Assembly: GCA_002412925.1 (NCBI GenBank)
Contig: DHVZ01000077.1
Coordinates: forward strand, 62,001 to 126,000
Source: Anaerolineales bacterium UBA5195
GTDB taxonomy: Bacteria > Chloroflexota > Anaerolineae > Anaerolineales > Villigracilaceae
Direction of reading: 5' to 3'
Length of the DNA: 64,000 bases
The notes beneath the pieces were generated by a model that did not search any database, was not told the origin of the DNA, and was given only the letters and a program-made list of their open reading frames with translations. Positions within the stretch are counted from its first letter, which is position 1. Each line of letters opens with the position of its first letter. Below are positions 7,912 to 17,200 of the stretch, one piece after another. Made by a program: the position numbers and the translations under genes.

Positions 7912-8766
7912 CTAAACCCGTATTTCACAGTCAGGACCTGGCACACTGATTTTCTGATGTTTGAGAACCTTCTTGTTGTAGAGAATATCGAGGTGGTATT
8001 CTCCCTCGGCGAGCTTGTGCAGCGAAAACTTGCCGTCTTCTCTCACCTTAATCGAAAGCTGCTTTTCGACCAACACAACAGACAGGGTGGAGAGATCGTA
8101 TTTCTCACTTTTGAGGGTTCCGCCCACCATCCAGTATGTTTTTGAAAGGGATTTGACCGCTGTTTCAGAATCGGGGTGTCCGATGCCGGTATCTTGCACG
8201 AAACGCATCTCGCGCGTGCTCACCTGCTTATAAATGAGCGGCTTGTATGGGTCGAGAGAAATGGTGATCGTCACGATCACCCCGGGACGCATTTCGTTAT
8301 CTAGCACACCCCAGATTTCACTGAATTTATCCACCGGCCCAACTTCGGGAGGGAAGGTGGCAACTTCGAGCGCAATGGGGGCAGGCTGGTTTTTAAGCTG
8401 CTCCGAGAGACAATGCTGCGGTAAAAACGGATTACGCAGCAAACCAACGAGCGCCGACGAAAGCAAAAGATGTTCGTCCTCAGCTTCTTTGACCCAGGCG
8501 GTCATCAGGTAGCGCAAATCCATGCGAACCGGGTTGCGGCGCACCTCGGAGGTGCCATCGGGGCGATTGATGGTGGTGTACTGTTCAGCGCCACGCAAGC
8601 GCAAGTTTTCGCGCACATCAAAAAGGAACAGGTTGATGGTGGGTTTGCTCAAGCGCGACGTCCACTCACGCTTGGGCTGGTCAAACTGTATGTCGACCTC
8701 ATTCTCTTTGATCTCGATCTCGTAGGTCAACAACTTGCGCAGGGCTTCATCTACAAAGTGGATCAC
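7912..8766 (-). CDS. Tail terminator/cap protein, DUF4255 (Pvc16 N-terminal domain)
   Basis: This is a 284-residue protein. Residues 5-185 match the DUF4255/Pvc16_N pattern: MIHFVDEALRKLLTYEIE, PTINLFLFDVRENLRLR, MDLRYLMTAWVKEAEDEHLL. The last about 85 residues look like a small beta-sandwich of carboxypeptidase-regulatory type (GKFSLHKLAEGEYHLDILY). In PVC and Afp the protein ends the tube and sheath at the distal tip. It lies 130 bases upstream of the sheath gene; the spacer contains only the sheath ribosome site and no clear promoter. The C-terminal sandwich could face outward at the cap. Confidence 0.9.
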   Translation of the reverse strand: MIHFVDEALRKLLTYEIEIKENEVDIQFDQPKREWTSRLSKPTINLFLFDVRENLRLRGAEQYTTINRPDGTSEVRRNPVRMDLRYLMTAWVKEAEDEHLLLSSALVGLLRNPFLPQHCLSEQLKNQPAPIALEVATFPPEVGPVDKFSEIWGVLDNEMRPGVIVTITISLDPYKPLIYKQVSTREMRFVQDTGIGHPDSETAVKSLSKTYWMVGGTLKSEKYDLSTLSVVLVEKQLSIKVREDGKFSLHKLAEGEYHLDILYNKKVLKHQKISVPGPDCEIRV

Positions 8767-8793
8767 GTTTCGCTTCTCCTGGGTTTCAGGGGT

Positions 8794-10674
8794 CTAATCT
8801 TCTTCCTTTTTCAATTTGGCCAGTTCTGCTTTTAATCCCTTGTTTTCTTTGAGAACTGCAGCGTATTTTTCCTTCATCTTTTCAGCGCCAGAATCTTTCT
8901 CTTCATCTTTCTCTTCACCCTTCTTCTTATCTTTCTTTTCGTCCTTTTCGTCATCTTTATCTTTGTCTTCGGATTTGCCGCTGCCAAAATAATGTTTAAA
9001 ACCCTCGGTGAACCCGGAACCGGCAAATTTGAGCGCGCCAATGCCAAGCGATTTGCCGCCTTTGACGATACCGCCACCGATTTTGCCGGGCAATGATTTG
9101 ATTGGGTCGGCTACTTCCTCTTTCCATGCCTTTTTAAAGCCGCCTTTGAACGTGCCGGCTTCTTTTTCTTCCTGTTCGGTTTTCATCGTCTTATAGGCTT
9201 CATCGTCGCCGCCTTTGGCAGATTCTTCCAGCGACTTTTTGCGTTTGGCCTCGGCCGCTTTAAAGTCCTTTTTTTTCATCGAGCCTTTGTGGAATTTCTC
9301 CAACCGTTCTTTAGCCAATTCCCGGTCTTCTTTGCTGGCTTTGGAATCGCTCAAGGTCGCCTGCCACTTTTCTTTGGCGCCTTCTTCCTTTCTTCCTCGA
9401 ACAGTTGCAATGGATTTAGAGAGGGAACTGGAACCTTTTTCTGGGTCGTTCATGAAATTCTCTTTGGTCTTGGCTTCCCTTGCTTTATCAATATCAGCCA
9501 ATTTATCTTTGTGTTGCAGTGAACCCAGGTTCATGGAACCTGCTTTTTCCTTTATCTCGCCCAGCATGCCCTTCTTGGTTCGCTGTGCCTTGCTTACTTG
9601 TTTTAGCTGTTCTCCCTTCAGGTCTTTCATTCCCAGGGTTTCACGCATCTTCACGCGTTCACCATGTTCTTTCTTCTCAGTCCTGACCTGACTCTTGCTA
9701 GTTTCCAGCCTTTCCTCGTCTCTACTTTTGGTGACATCGGTCAATTTTCGCAAGTGTTTCTTCGAACCAAGGTCCATGGAGCTTGCCTTATCCTTGATCG
9801 CGCCCAACATACTCTTTTTGGTTCGCTGTGCCTTGCTTATTTGTTTTAGCTTTTTGTTACCCGGATCATCTTCCAAATCTTCATCCATTTCCAACTCTGT
9901 GCGCATCTTCACGCGTTCATCATGGTCTTTATCTCGTTGAACCACGCCACCAGTATCGGGTTGAGCCTGAAGTTCTTCTTCCTCTTGTGTTTGGATCTCT
10001 TCTTCCTCTTGCGCCTGGATTTCTTCTTCTTCGACCTGGGCCTGGACCGCGCCGCCATGCGCTGCGCCAGCCGAGATGGCGGCGGCATGTTTCTTGCCCA
10101 TCCAATTGGCTTCTTTTTCATGGGTAGTGTCGGGCGCACCCAATTTCAATGTGCCGCTTGCGCTCCTGCCGCTCTGCTGGACAACATGCGTCAATTCATG
10201 GATGATTGTTTCACGTCCCACGCTGGAGCCGGGAGCAAAGACGCCGCGCTTGAAGAAGATATCCTTGCCGATGGTAAAAGCGCGGGCGTGGATGGTACGG
10301 CTCAATTTATCGGCAGATTCGTCAGTGTGAATACGCACGTCTTTGAAGCTGTGCCCCAGTTTCTTGGTAGCTTCTTCTTGCACATTTTCTGGCAACGGGC
10401 TGCCACCGCCGCGCTTTTTCTGAATCTGATTGGCGATGTCATCGCGCAGGTTGCCCTGCTGGTCGGTAAGACTCTGGCGGCGCGCGTTCTTATCCAGCGC
10501 TCGCTGAACCATCTGATTGCCCACCTGTTTTTGCGCGGCAAGCACATCTTCGGGATACATGGTTTCGGACGCTTCAAACATTTGCGCCACGTTCCTCTGT
10601 GGTTTTGGCGCCTGTTCTGTTTTTTTCGTGACAGGCTTTTGGACATGGATTTGTGTCTGCTGTACTTTAGACAT
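8794..10674 (-). CDS. DUF4157 eCIS-associated protein A, charged, with internal repeats and C-terminal coiled coil
   Basis: This is a 626-residue protein. Near residue 50 it has QKQVGNQMVQRAL, the GNQAVQRLL-type signature seen at the N-terminus of DUF4157 proteins. DUF4157 proper (about 95-200) contains HELTHVVQQ, an HExxH zinc-peptidase-like motif near residue 158. Glu-rich repeats of EEEEIQAQ type follow, then two copies of an about 85-residue Lys/Glu-rich repeat (ERVKMR, KAQRTKKxMLG, LGSxxH) starting near 250 and 335. The end is a Lys/Asp-rich coiled coil (KEKYAAVLKENKGLKAELAK). No enzymatic C-terminal domain is recognised. DUF4157 is a hallmark eCIS family often linked to cargo, so this may be cargo, chaperone or scaffold. 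Confidence 0.85.
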   Translation of the reverse strand: MSKVQQTQIHVQKPVTKKTEQAPKPQRNVAQMFEASETMYPEDVLAAQKQVGNQMVQRALDKNARRQSLTDQQGNLRDDIANQIQKKRGGGSPLPENVQEEATKKLGHSFKDVRIHTDESADKLSRTIHARAFTIGKDIFFKRGVFAPGSSVGRETIIHELTHVVQQSGRSASGTLKLGAPDTTHEKEANWMGKKHAAAISAGAAHGGAVQAQVEEEEIQAQEEEEIQTQEEEELQAQPDTGGVVQRDKDHDERVKMRTELEMDEDLEDDPGNKKLKQISKAQRTKKSMLGAIKDKASSMDLGSKKHLRKLTDVTKSRDEERLETSKSQVRTEKKEHGERVKMRETLGMKDLKGEQLKQVSKAQRTKKGMLGEIKEKAGSMNLGSLQHKDKLADIDKAREAKTKENFMNDPEKGSSSLSKSIATVRGRKEEGAKEKWQATLSDSKASKEDRELAKERLEKFHKGSMKKKDFKAAEAKRKKSLEESAKGGDDEAYKTMKTEQEEKEAGTFKGGFKKAWKEEVADPIKSLPGKIGGGIVKGGKSLGIGALKFAGSGFTEGFKHYFGSGKSEDKDKDDEKDEKKDKKKGEEKDEEKDSGAEKMKEKYAAVLKENKGLKAELAKLKKEED

Positions 10675-10692
10675 GGCTTATCTCCATTTCCG

Positions 10693-12858
10693 CTAGAGAG
10701 AAAAATCACTCTCGGTCAATAATTTGCCCATTTTTTGCAATTCGCGCCGCGCGCCGTGCATCAAGTGCGGCATTTCCACCTTGCCGCCATTTGATGCCGC
10801 TAAAAACGCCGCGCTGACAATAATGTTACGAATGCTCCCTCCCGCCAATTTGAAGCGGTCTGCCATCATTTTCAGATTTAAGCCAGATGCGCAGGGCATA
10901 TCGGGCGGCATCAGAACTTTCCAAATCTTCAGGCGGTATTCCTCGTCTGGGAATGGGAAATTGACGATGAATTGCAGGCGGCGGGTAAAGGCTTCATCGA
11001 GATTGGCGCGCAGGTTGGTGGCCAAAATCGAGACGCCGCTGTAACTTTCCATGCGCTGGAGCAGGTAGCCAACCTCGATATTGGCATAACGGTCGTGGGC
11101 ATCCTTCACTTCAGAGCGTTTGCCAAAAATCGTATCGGCTTCGTCAAAGAACAAAATCGCATTGCTCTGGGCGGCATCGGTAAAGATACGTTCCAGGTTC
11201 TTCTCAGTCTCGCCAATATACTTGCTGACCACGGTTGAAAGGTCGATGCGATACAGATCAATGCCGAGTTGGTTCGCCATAATTTGCGCAGCGAGCGTTT
11301 TGCCGGTGCCGGGAGGGCCGGAAAACAAGGCCGAAATACCTGTTCCGGAAGTCAGTTTGCGGCCTAGTCCCCATTCGTCCAGCACCAGAGGCCGACTTTT
11401 TACCATGTCAACCATTTCGCGTAGCATGCTGAGGGGCGTTTCGGGCAGAACCAGGTCATCCCAGACATAGCGCGGCTCGATTTTGTGCGCCAACGCGGCC
11501 AGGTGATGCCCGGAATGAAAACGCGCCGCCGAGAAAAGGTCATTGCTGGTCAACGTTCGGCCTTGCTGTAAGGCCTGCGACATGGCCGTCGAAGCCGCCG
11601 CCACAATCTGACCGCTGGTCAGCGAAAACTGACCAGCCAGAGTTTGCAACTCGCCAGGTTGCAGTTCGTTAGGTGCGCCATCGAGCAAAACCTTCCACAA
11701 GTCGGCGCGTTCAGGGGTGGAAAGTCCCTGGAATTGGGCGCGCATGAGCGGGTGGCCGTTGCCAGGCATGTCAGGGTCAAATTTGAAGGGGTTGCGGCTG
11801 CTGAACAGCACGCTGTCAGCGGCCAGCCGCAGTGTTTCAAAGCAGGCCGGGAGCAGGCATCCATCGGAGTTGATGAAAATATCGCAGGCTTGCAGGTAGA
11901 GCAGTGAGCCTGTCAGCCGGGCATCCCGCACCGCCAGGTGGAGCTTTTCCAGAGCGGATTCGGGGTTTTCATCTGTCAAAAATTTAACCCGCAACTGGGG
12001 CCTTTCCAGCGCAACGGCTATCTGCCGGGCAATGAGTTCCTGTTGGAGAAAATCACTACCGTAAAGGGAGAAAAGCGGCCGCACATCGCTGAAGATTTCG
12101 GGTGCAGGCAGGTTCTCTTCGTCAAAGACCTGCCTGGCTCCGATAATTTCTTCCACTGTTTGGGGCGCAGGGAAGATTTCAGCCCAGTCGCCAAGCGAGT
12201 TGGAGGGGGAATAGTCGCCAGTCAACCAATCGACGATCCCGGGGGCAATTTGGAAGGCCTGGCGCAGGCTCGAGGGGTGCTTGGCGGTTTCTTCCACCGG
12301 CAGGATCAGGTGATAGAGGCGCAGAGGTGCGAGGCGGTCGAAGTACTTCAGGTAATCGAGGCGCGCGAGCGAGTCGCCATCAGCCAACAGGGTCAGCATC
12401 AGGTCGATGCTGGGGGCAACACGGGTGACATCATCCTGCAAGTAGCCGTAAATACGCTCATATCGCAAATCCAGTGCGGGGGCAAGACACATCACCAGTG
12501 ACCATAGCTCGAAAGTGGAAAGATCAAACAATCTGGCCAGCAGTTGCAGACCGATGGGCTGTTCTGCAGTAGTGGCCTGCTCATCCAACTGGTGGATGGC
12601 GGCCAGGGCTTGTTCGCTGAGGGTCTGGAGTCTGTTTTCTTCTTCAGCTGGCAGGCTGACCCCCGTGCCCCAGTGTGAACCAACCCCAAGCTTTGTGAGC
12701 GCCAGAGCCTCTTCGTCCGAGATATGCAATCCGCGGAAACGGTCCGCCGGATTTTGGCCCGCAGTCTGCCAGCGGCGCACTTCGCGCTCCAGGCGAAGAT
12801 CCAGCCAGGAGAGAACGGCTTGCAAATAATCACGATCGAGGTTCAAAGTGTCAGTCAT
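10693..12858 (-). CDS. eCIS AAA+ ATPase (Afp15/Pvc15-like)
   Basis: This is a 721-residue protein. The N-terminal about 450 residues are the helical domain typical of eCIS ATPases (LLARLFDLSTFELWSLVMCL). The C-terminal AAA+ module has Walker A GPPGTGKTLAAQ near residue 512, Walker B ILFFDEADTIFG near 565, and an arginine finger region NLRANLDEAFTRRLQF. In Afp/PVC systems the ATPase is needed for assembly or disassembly and possibly cargo loading. The stop lies 18 bases before the DUF4157 A start, so the two are probably co-translated. It is complete, with all key motifs intact. Confidence 0.93.
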   Translation of the reverse strand: MTDTLNLDRDYLQAVLSWLDLRLEREVRRWQTAGQNPADRFRGLHISDEEALALTKLGVGSHWGTGVSLPAEEENRLQTLSEQALAAIHQLDEQATTAEQPIGLQLLARLFDLSTFELWSLVMCLAPALDLRYERIYGYLQDDVTRVAPSIDLMLTLLADGDSLARLDYLKYFDRLAPLRLYHLILPVEETAKHPSSLRQAFQIAPGIVDWLTGDYSPSNSLGDWAEIFPAPQTVEEIIGARQVFDEENLPAPEIFSDVRPLFSLYGSDFLQQELIARQIAVALERPQLRVKFLTDENPESALEKLHLAVRDARLTGSLLYLQACDIFINSDGCLLPACFETLRLAADSVLFSSRNPFKFDPDMPGNGHPLMRAQFQGLSTPERADLWKVLLDGAPNELQPGELQTLAGQFSLTSGQIVAAASTAMSQALQQGRTLTSNDLFSAARFHSGHHLAALAHKIEPRYVWDDLVLPETPLSMLREMVDMVKSRPLVLDEWGLGRKLTSGTGISALFSGPPGTGKTLAAQIMANQLGIDLYRIDLSTVVSKYIGETEKNLERIFTDAAQSNAILFFDEADTIFGKRSEVKDAHDRYANIEVGYLLQRMESYSGVSILATNLRANLDEAFTRRLQFIVNFPFPDEEYRLKIWKVLMPPDMPCASGLNLKMMADRFKLAGGSIRNIIVSAAFLAASNGGKVEMPHLMHGARRELQKMGKLLTESDFSL

Positions 12859-12900
12859 TGGTTAAGAAGTTTGTCAAAAAAGCTAGGGATATGTGTCATC

Positions 12901-14187
12901 CTAATCGAACGAAGAGTTTATTTCGTCGAGTTTTTTGATCACCACCTGGATAAAATCGGCAGTGTTGACTACGCTCGCGCTGCCATTTTTGATTGTAAGA
13001 AGCTCAAATTCGAGCAGTTTATTTTGCCCGGTATTGTCAAAAGCTACCTTTCCCAGGCACGGCACATTTAGATTTGTTTCTTTGAGCCTATCGCGCAGGG
13101 TTTCGCGGAACTTTGCCAGTTCAGTGCTGGGGTTGGTGCGTGAAAACCAGTTCTTGTCACCGGACAGGGTTTCGTTGGTCAATCCCACAGCATAGTTGAG
13201 AAGATATACAGCGCCATAAGACTGCGCCTCGTAAAACGAGGTCAGGTTGGTGGGACAGCGATCTTTGTTCCAATATTGACGCAAAATGTACACACCCTCT
13301 GCGTCTGGAGAACCCAAAAAGGCCTCGCTGGTAAATGCTCCCGACTGTCCAATAATGATTGGCGCAATCGAATCATCGGCGGCGTAGCTCGTCCGCAGGT
13401 TTTTGACCAACGCCCTTGCTGTGTCTGGATTGCTGGCGATGACATATACCAGCCTGGAACGTTGATTCTTGACTGTCTCAGCCAATGCGGTCAACTGCGC
13501 GGCAGACGGGTTTTCGGCGGGGAAATTTTTATATTCTGTAATTGGGATTCCCTGCGCCATGGCCGCGCTAGTTGCTGCCACCGCCGCAGACTCTCCGAAA
13601 GTATTCTGTTCATAAAGGATGGCAATTTTCAGGCTCGCAAAAGAACTGCCGGTACTGCCGCTTGTATTGAGCAGTTCGGTGAAAAAATAGCCCGCATATG
13701 CTGAAGCCGGGGCGCTCAACCGGAACGCCCACAAGTTATTAGAAGGAAATAGGGTATTCCCGTCCGCAGTAGGGACGATCATGGGCACGTTGAAGAAATT
13801 GACCAGCCCGGCGACCTGCATGGTGGCGTCATTGGAGGTTGCCCCAGCGATTGCCACCACTGGTTTTTTAGAGTCTTGCACCAGGTTGCGAACGAGCACC
13901 TGGAGTTCGGCCTGCGGGTCGTTCTCGAGAACATAATTTATCTTCAAACGATTGTCTTTTGCGTCTTCAGCTTGTCCATAACCGGAATTTTGCTCAGCAG
14001 CCAGGTCGCGGATGCCCTGCTGGGCCTGTTGCGCAGGGGCAGCAGACAAAACCCCGACAGATGTGTTGGCCGAAGATATCTTTCCACACCCGGTTAGGGT
14101 GAGTAAGAGGAGGCTGATAATCATTAGCCCGAAGGAGCAAAAACTGTTATTTTTCTGCAATGGCTTAATCCTTATTGCTTGTTGCAT
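12901..14187 (-). CDS. Lipoprotein with periplasmic-binding-protein (branched-chain amino acid type) fold
   Basis: The ATG at 14187 gives about 428 residues (MQQAIRIKPLQKNN); an upstream ATG at 14220 is also possible. A hydrophobic stretch MIISLLLLTLTGCGK contains the lipobox L-T-G-C, so the mature protein would be lipid-anchored outside. The rest is a type-1 periplasmic-binding fold: QELQVLVRNL-like helices, VVAIAGATSNDATMQVAGL, FGESAAVAATSAAMAQG, SRLVYVIASNPDTARALVKNL. No permease or ATPase of the matching transporter is nearby. It sits inside the eCIS operon between the giant surface protein and the ATPase, so a receptor or sensor role is more likely than transport. That role is inference. 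Confidence 0.82.
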   Translation of the reverse strand: MQQAIRIKPLQKNNSFCSFGLMIISLLLLTLTGCGKISSANTSVGVLSAAPAQQAQQGIRDLAAEQNSGYGQAEDAKDNRLKINYVLENDPQAELQVLVRNLVQDSKKPVVAIAGATSNDATMQVAGLVNFFNVPMIVPTADGNTLFPSNNLWAFRLSAPASAYAGYFFTELLNTSGSTGSSFASLKIAILYEQNTFGESAAVAATSAAMAQGIPITEYKNFPAENPSAAQLTALAETVKNQRSRLVYVIASNPDTARALVKNLRTSYAADDSIAPIIIGQSGAFTSEAFLGSPDAEGVYILRQYWNKDRCPTNLTSFYEAQSYGAVYLLNYAVGLTNETLSGDKNWFSRTNPSTELAKFRETLRDRLKETNLNVPCLGKVAFDNTGQNKLLEFELLTIKNGSASVVNTADFIQVVIKKLDEINSSFD

Positions 14188-14280
14188 ACCGCTGTGCAGT
14201 ACGCGGCCAACATCGCGCAAATCAGTTGCGAAAGTTCCGCAGTACTTTGCAGTAAACCTGGCTGTAATCTGGCCTCAAAT

Positions 14281-17200
14281 TTAAGGGACAACATTAATCG
14301 GTAGTGCAGTGCCACTGGAACTGGTGGCGAGGTTGCTATTGGCAGGAACATAAGTAGCCGTCACCGAGTAGTTGCCCACCGGCAAAGTGATATTAAAGGT
14401 ATAGGTGATATTTGGATTTGAGCCGCTGCTGACAGTGGCAGTTCCAAGTAGAGTGGTCCCATCGTAGAAGTGTACCGAGCCGATTGGCGCAACACTACTC
14501 GGAGCGGATGAGACGGTGGCGGCAAGAGTCAAGTTAGCAGTGGGGTGCAGCGGGGGCGCGGGAGCTACAAGTGTCACATTCGAGGTGGTCGTTGTAACAG
14601 CGGAGATTGTGTAGATTAGCGCGGGGGAAGTGGATGTACTATAGTTCGTATTGCTGGGGGTAAAGACAGCCGTGATGGTGTGTGGGGAATTGGCCACATT
14701 GAGGCTGGGAGCTGGAAGAGTAGCCGTTCCCCCAGAGACAGTCACAGGAGTTCCGAGTGGTGTGCTTCCGTCCATAAACTGAACCGAACCCGCAGCGCTA
14801 CTGGGGTTAACTGTGGCCGTAATGGCGACAGTGGCTCCATAAGTAGCAGAAGCTGGAGTAGCCGGAGATGTGATGGTGGTAGTCGTTGTGGCTGTCGTGA
14901 CGGCATGGGATACGGATTGAGCAGGAGAGGTGGTCGATGGCAGATAGTTCGTATCGGTGGGGGTAAAGGTGGCAGTAATAGAGTGGGGAGAATTAACCAC
15001 ATTGAGACTGGTAGTTGAATAAGAAGCTGTTCCGCCAGAAACAGTGACAGGAGGTCCAAGCGCGACACCTCCATCCTTGAACACAACCGTACCAGCCAAA
15101 GTATTTGGGGTAATGGTAGCCGTAAAGGTGACACTTGCCCCATAGGTGGAAGGAGAAGCTGGTGCAGGAAGTAGCGTAATGCTGGTCGTGTTGTCCTTAA
15201 ACTCCATTTCCGGTAGATCTAGAGGCCCCACCCCTTTGAAGTGTTTGTTTCCAACATATTGTAGCCCTATGCCGCAAGTGGATGTAGATGCGACGGGCGA
15301 AGTCGAAAGAAATTTTTGAATAACTCCCGTAGCAGTAAGCGTGTTCGTCCGAGACATATTCGAACAGGCCCCTGCAAAACTGGTGGGCGTCGGAGAAAAT
15401 TGGCCGCTGAAAGGCAGGCCCGTATTTACCAACGCCAGTGCTGTTCCGCCGATAATATCGGTGGAACTCAGTGTTGCCGTTATCGGCAGATCTGAATTTG
15501 TATATCCGATGGTTTTACCCGATGGACTAAACGTCATCGAAGTGGTTTGTTTATCAATTTGTTGAACGGTATAGGCAGAATTCACCTCAAACAAACCATC
15601 CCCCGAGCGCGCGTTTATGGCGATCGTCCCCCCTGTGAAAGAATTATCATTCGTTGTTCCATCGAACACCAGCGTGCAGCGTTGAGCGGAGCTGAGTCGC
15701 AGCGTCATCGTTCCGTAATAGGAGTACAGATATGTTTCGGTTCTTTCCAGGATTGGAAAATTCCAGTGGTAGCTCGTGCTAAGGCTCAAGTGGTAATACT
15801 CGGGTGGTGGAGTTGAGGTGTGGTCTGTAGGGGTTAACGGCATGTCCGTCGGCATATTTGACGAAACACAAGTACTCCCCACCGTGCCCAAATTATTATC
15901 CTTGTTCAAAAAATTAGCGGGATCCACATTCCACTTGGCATTAGCAGTATAGTTGCTTAACACCTGATTGCGAGCATTCTGGGAGGCAACGACCGGGTCT
16001 ATATTTCTTGTCCAATAAGCCAAGATACAAAGAATGCCATATGGACATTGCCAAGTATAGACAGCTTTAACTTCATAATTATACTTAACAGCAATATCTG
16101 TGCTGCCGGTAATGCCTACCGAATATATCTGACCAAAATGCAGCTTTCCAATCGTCTTTGCCACCGAATCGGCCATCTCTGTATTTGCCGTATCTTGCCG
16201 TAAAACTGAAACTGTCATACTCCCGAGGCTGGGCAAAGAGACGGGGATATTGGTCTTGCCAATTGGCGAAATGGCAAACCCAAAATCATCGCTGTCCTTC
16301 GTGGGGTTGGTTTTATCGGAAAAAGTCACTGTAAACGAGAGGCCAATAGTATTGCCTAGTGAGCAGGAGATATCAAAATCCGCAGCCGTAACATAGGTCA
16401 ACGAGGCAGGAATAGTGGGATCGCCTTTCGCTTTTTGGGTGATGGTGACTTCGTAGACTCCCCCGGTAAGATCAGCCACCAGGCTGTTTGTAGTAATCTG
16501 GCAATTGGCAATACTAAAGGCATTGGTCAACGTCACCAGCACCTTTCGATCAACCAGCGCCGTGGGCGGGAAACTTGTATTGCCGGGCGAAAAACTACTG
16601 GAGGGGCCATCAAGTTCCACCCGGATCGATGAACCTGTATTGGTTATGAAATTAGGAGGGAAGGTTGTGGTGTAATCTCCAGCAACAGGGTCAAGATATT
16701 TGATGGTGGCGGAGATTTGATCCTGCTTCTGGACCGATACCGGCGTGTCGCCGCTGGTGCCGCCATTATTCGTGGCATCCCCGGCGAAGGTCGCCACCAA
16801 TGTATAACTACTACCAATATGCTTGAAGTATATGAAACAATCCGCGTTCGCCGCGGTCACGACAACCTTGCTGCCATTTCCATTATCACGGGTGCAATTT
16901 ACACCTTCATTTTCAACGCCAAAGATGTCTGCGCCGCTCTTTTCCTCCAAGGTCAAACCTGTTGACGGGAAGAAGCGCCCTGTGCTGTTCCGGATCTCGA
17001 CAATTCCGGCCGTTGTTAAATCTGGGCCGGTCAGCCGAATCCTCTCTCCAACTTTGACCCCGCTCAAATTTCCAATCAACACTTTTGTGTTGTCCAAGAC
17101 TTTTAATTGGAAGGAAGCTGGGCCAAATGGGATGGTAGGATCACTCCCCATATAATAATCATTGCGCGCGCCTGATAAGAGTGGGTCTGCGTTGTTATAG

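Noticed and set aside
12901..14187. Lipoprotein as binding protein of the nearby ABC transporter
   Set aside because: It belongs to the branched-chain amino acid class, while the transporter is of the nitrate/sulfonate class, and they are in different operons.
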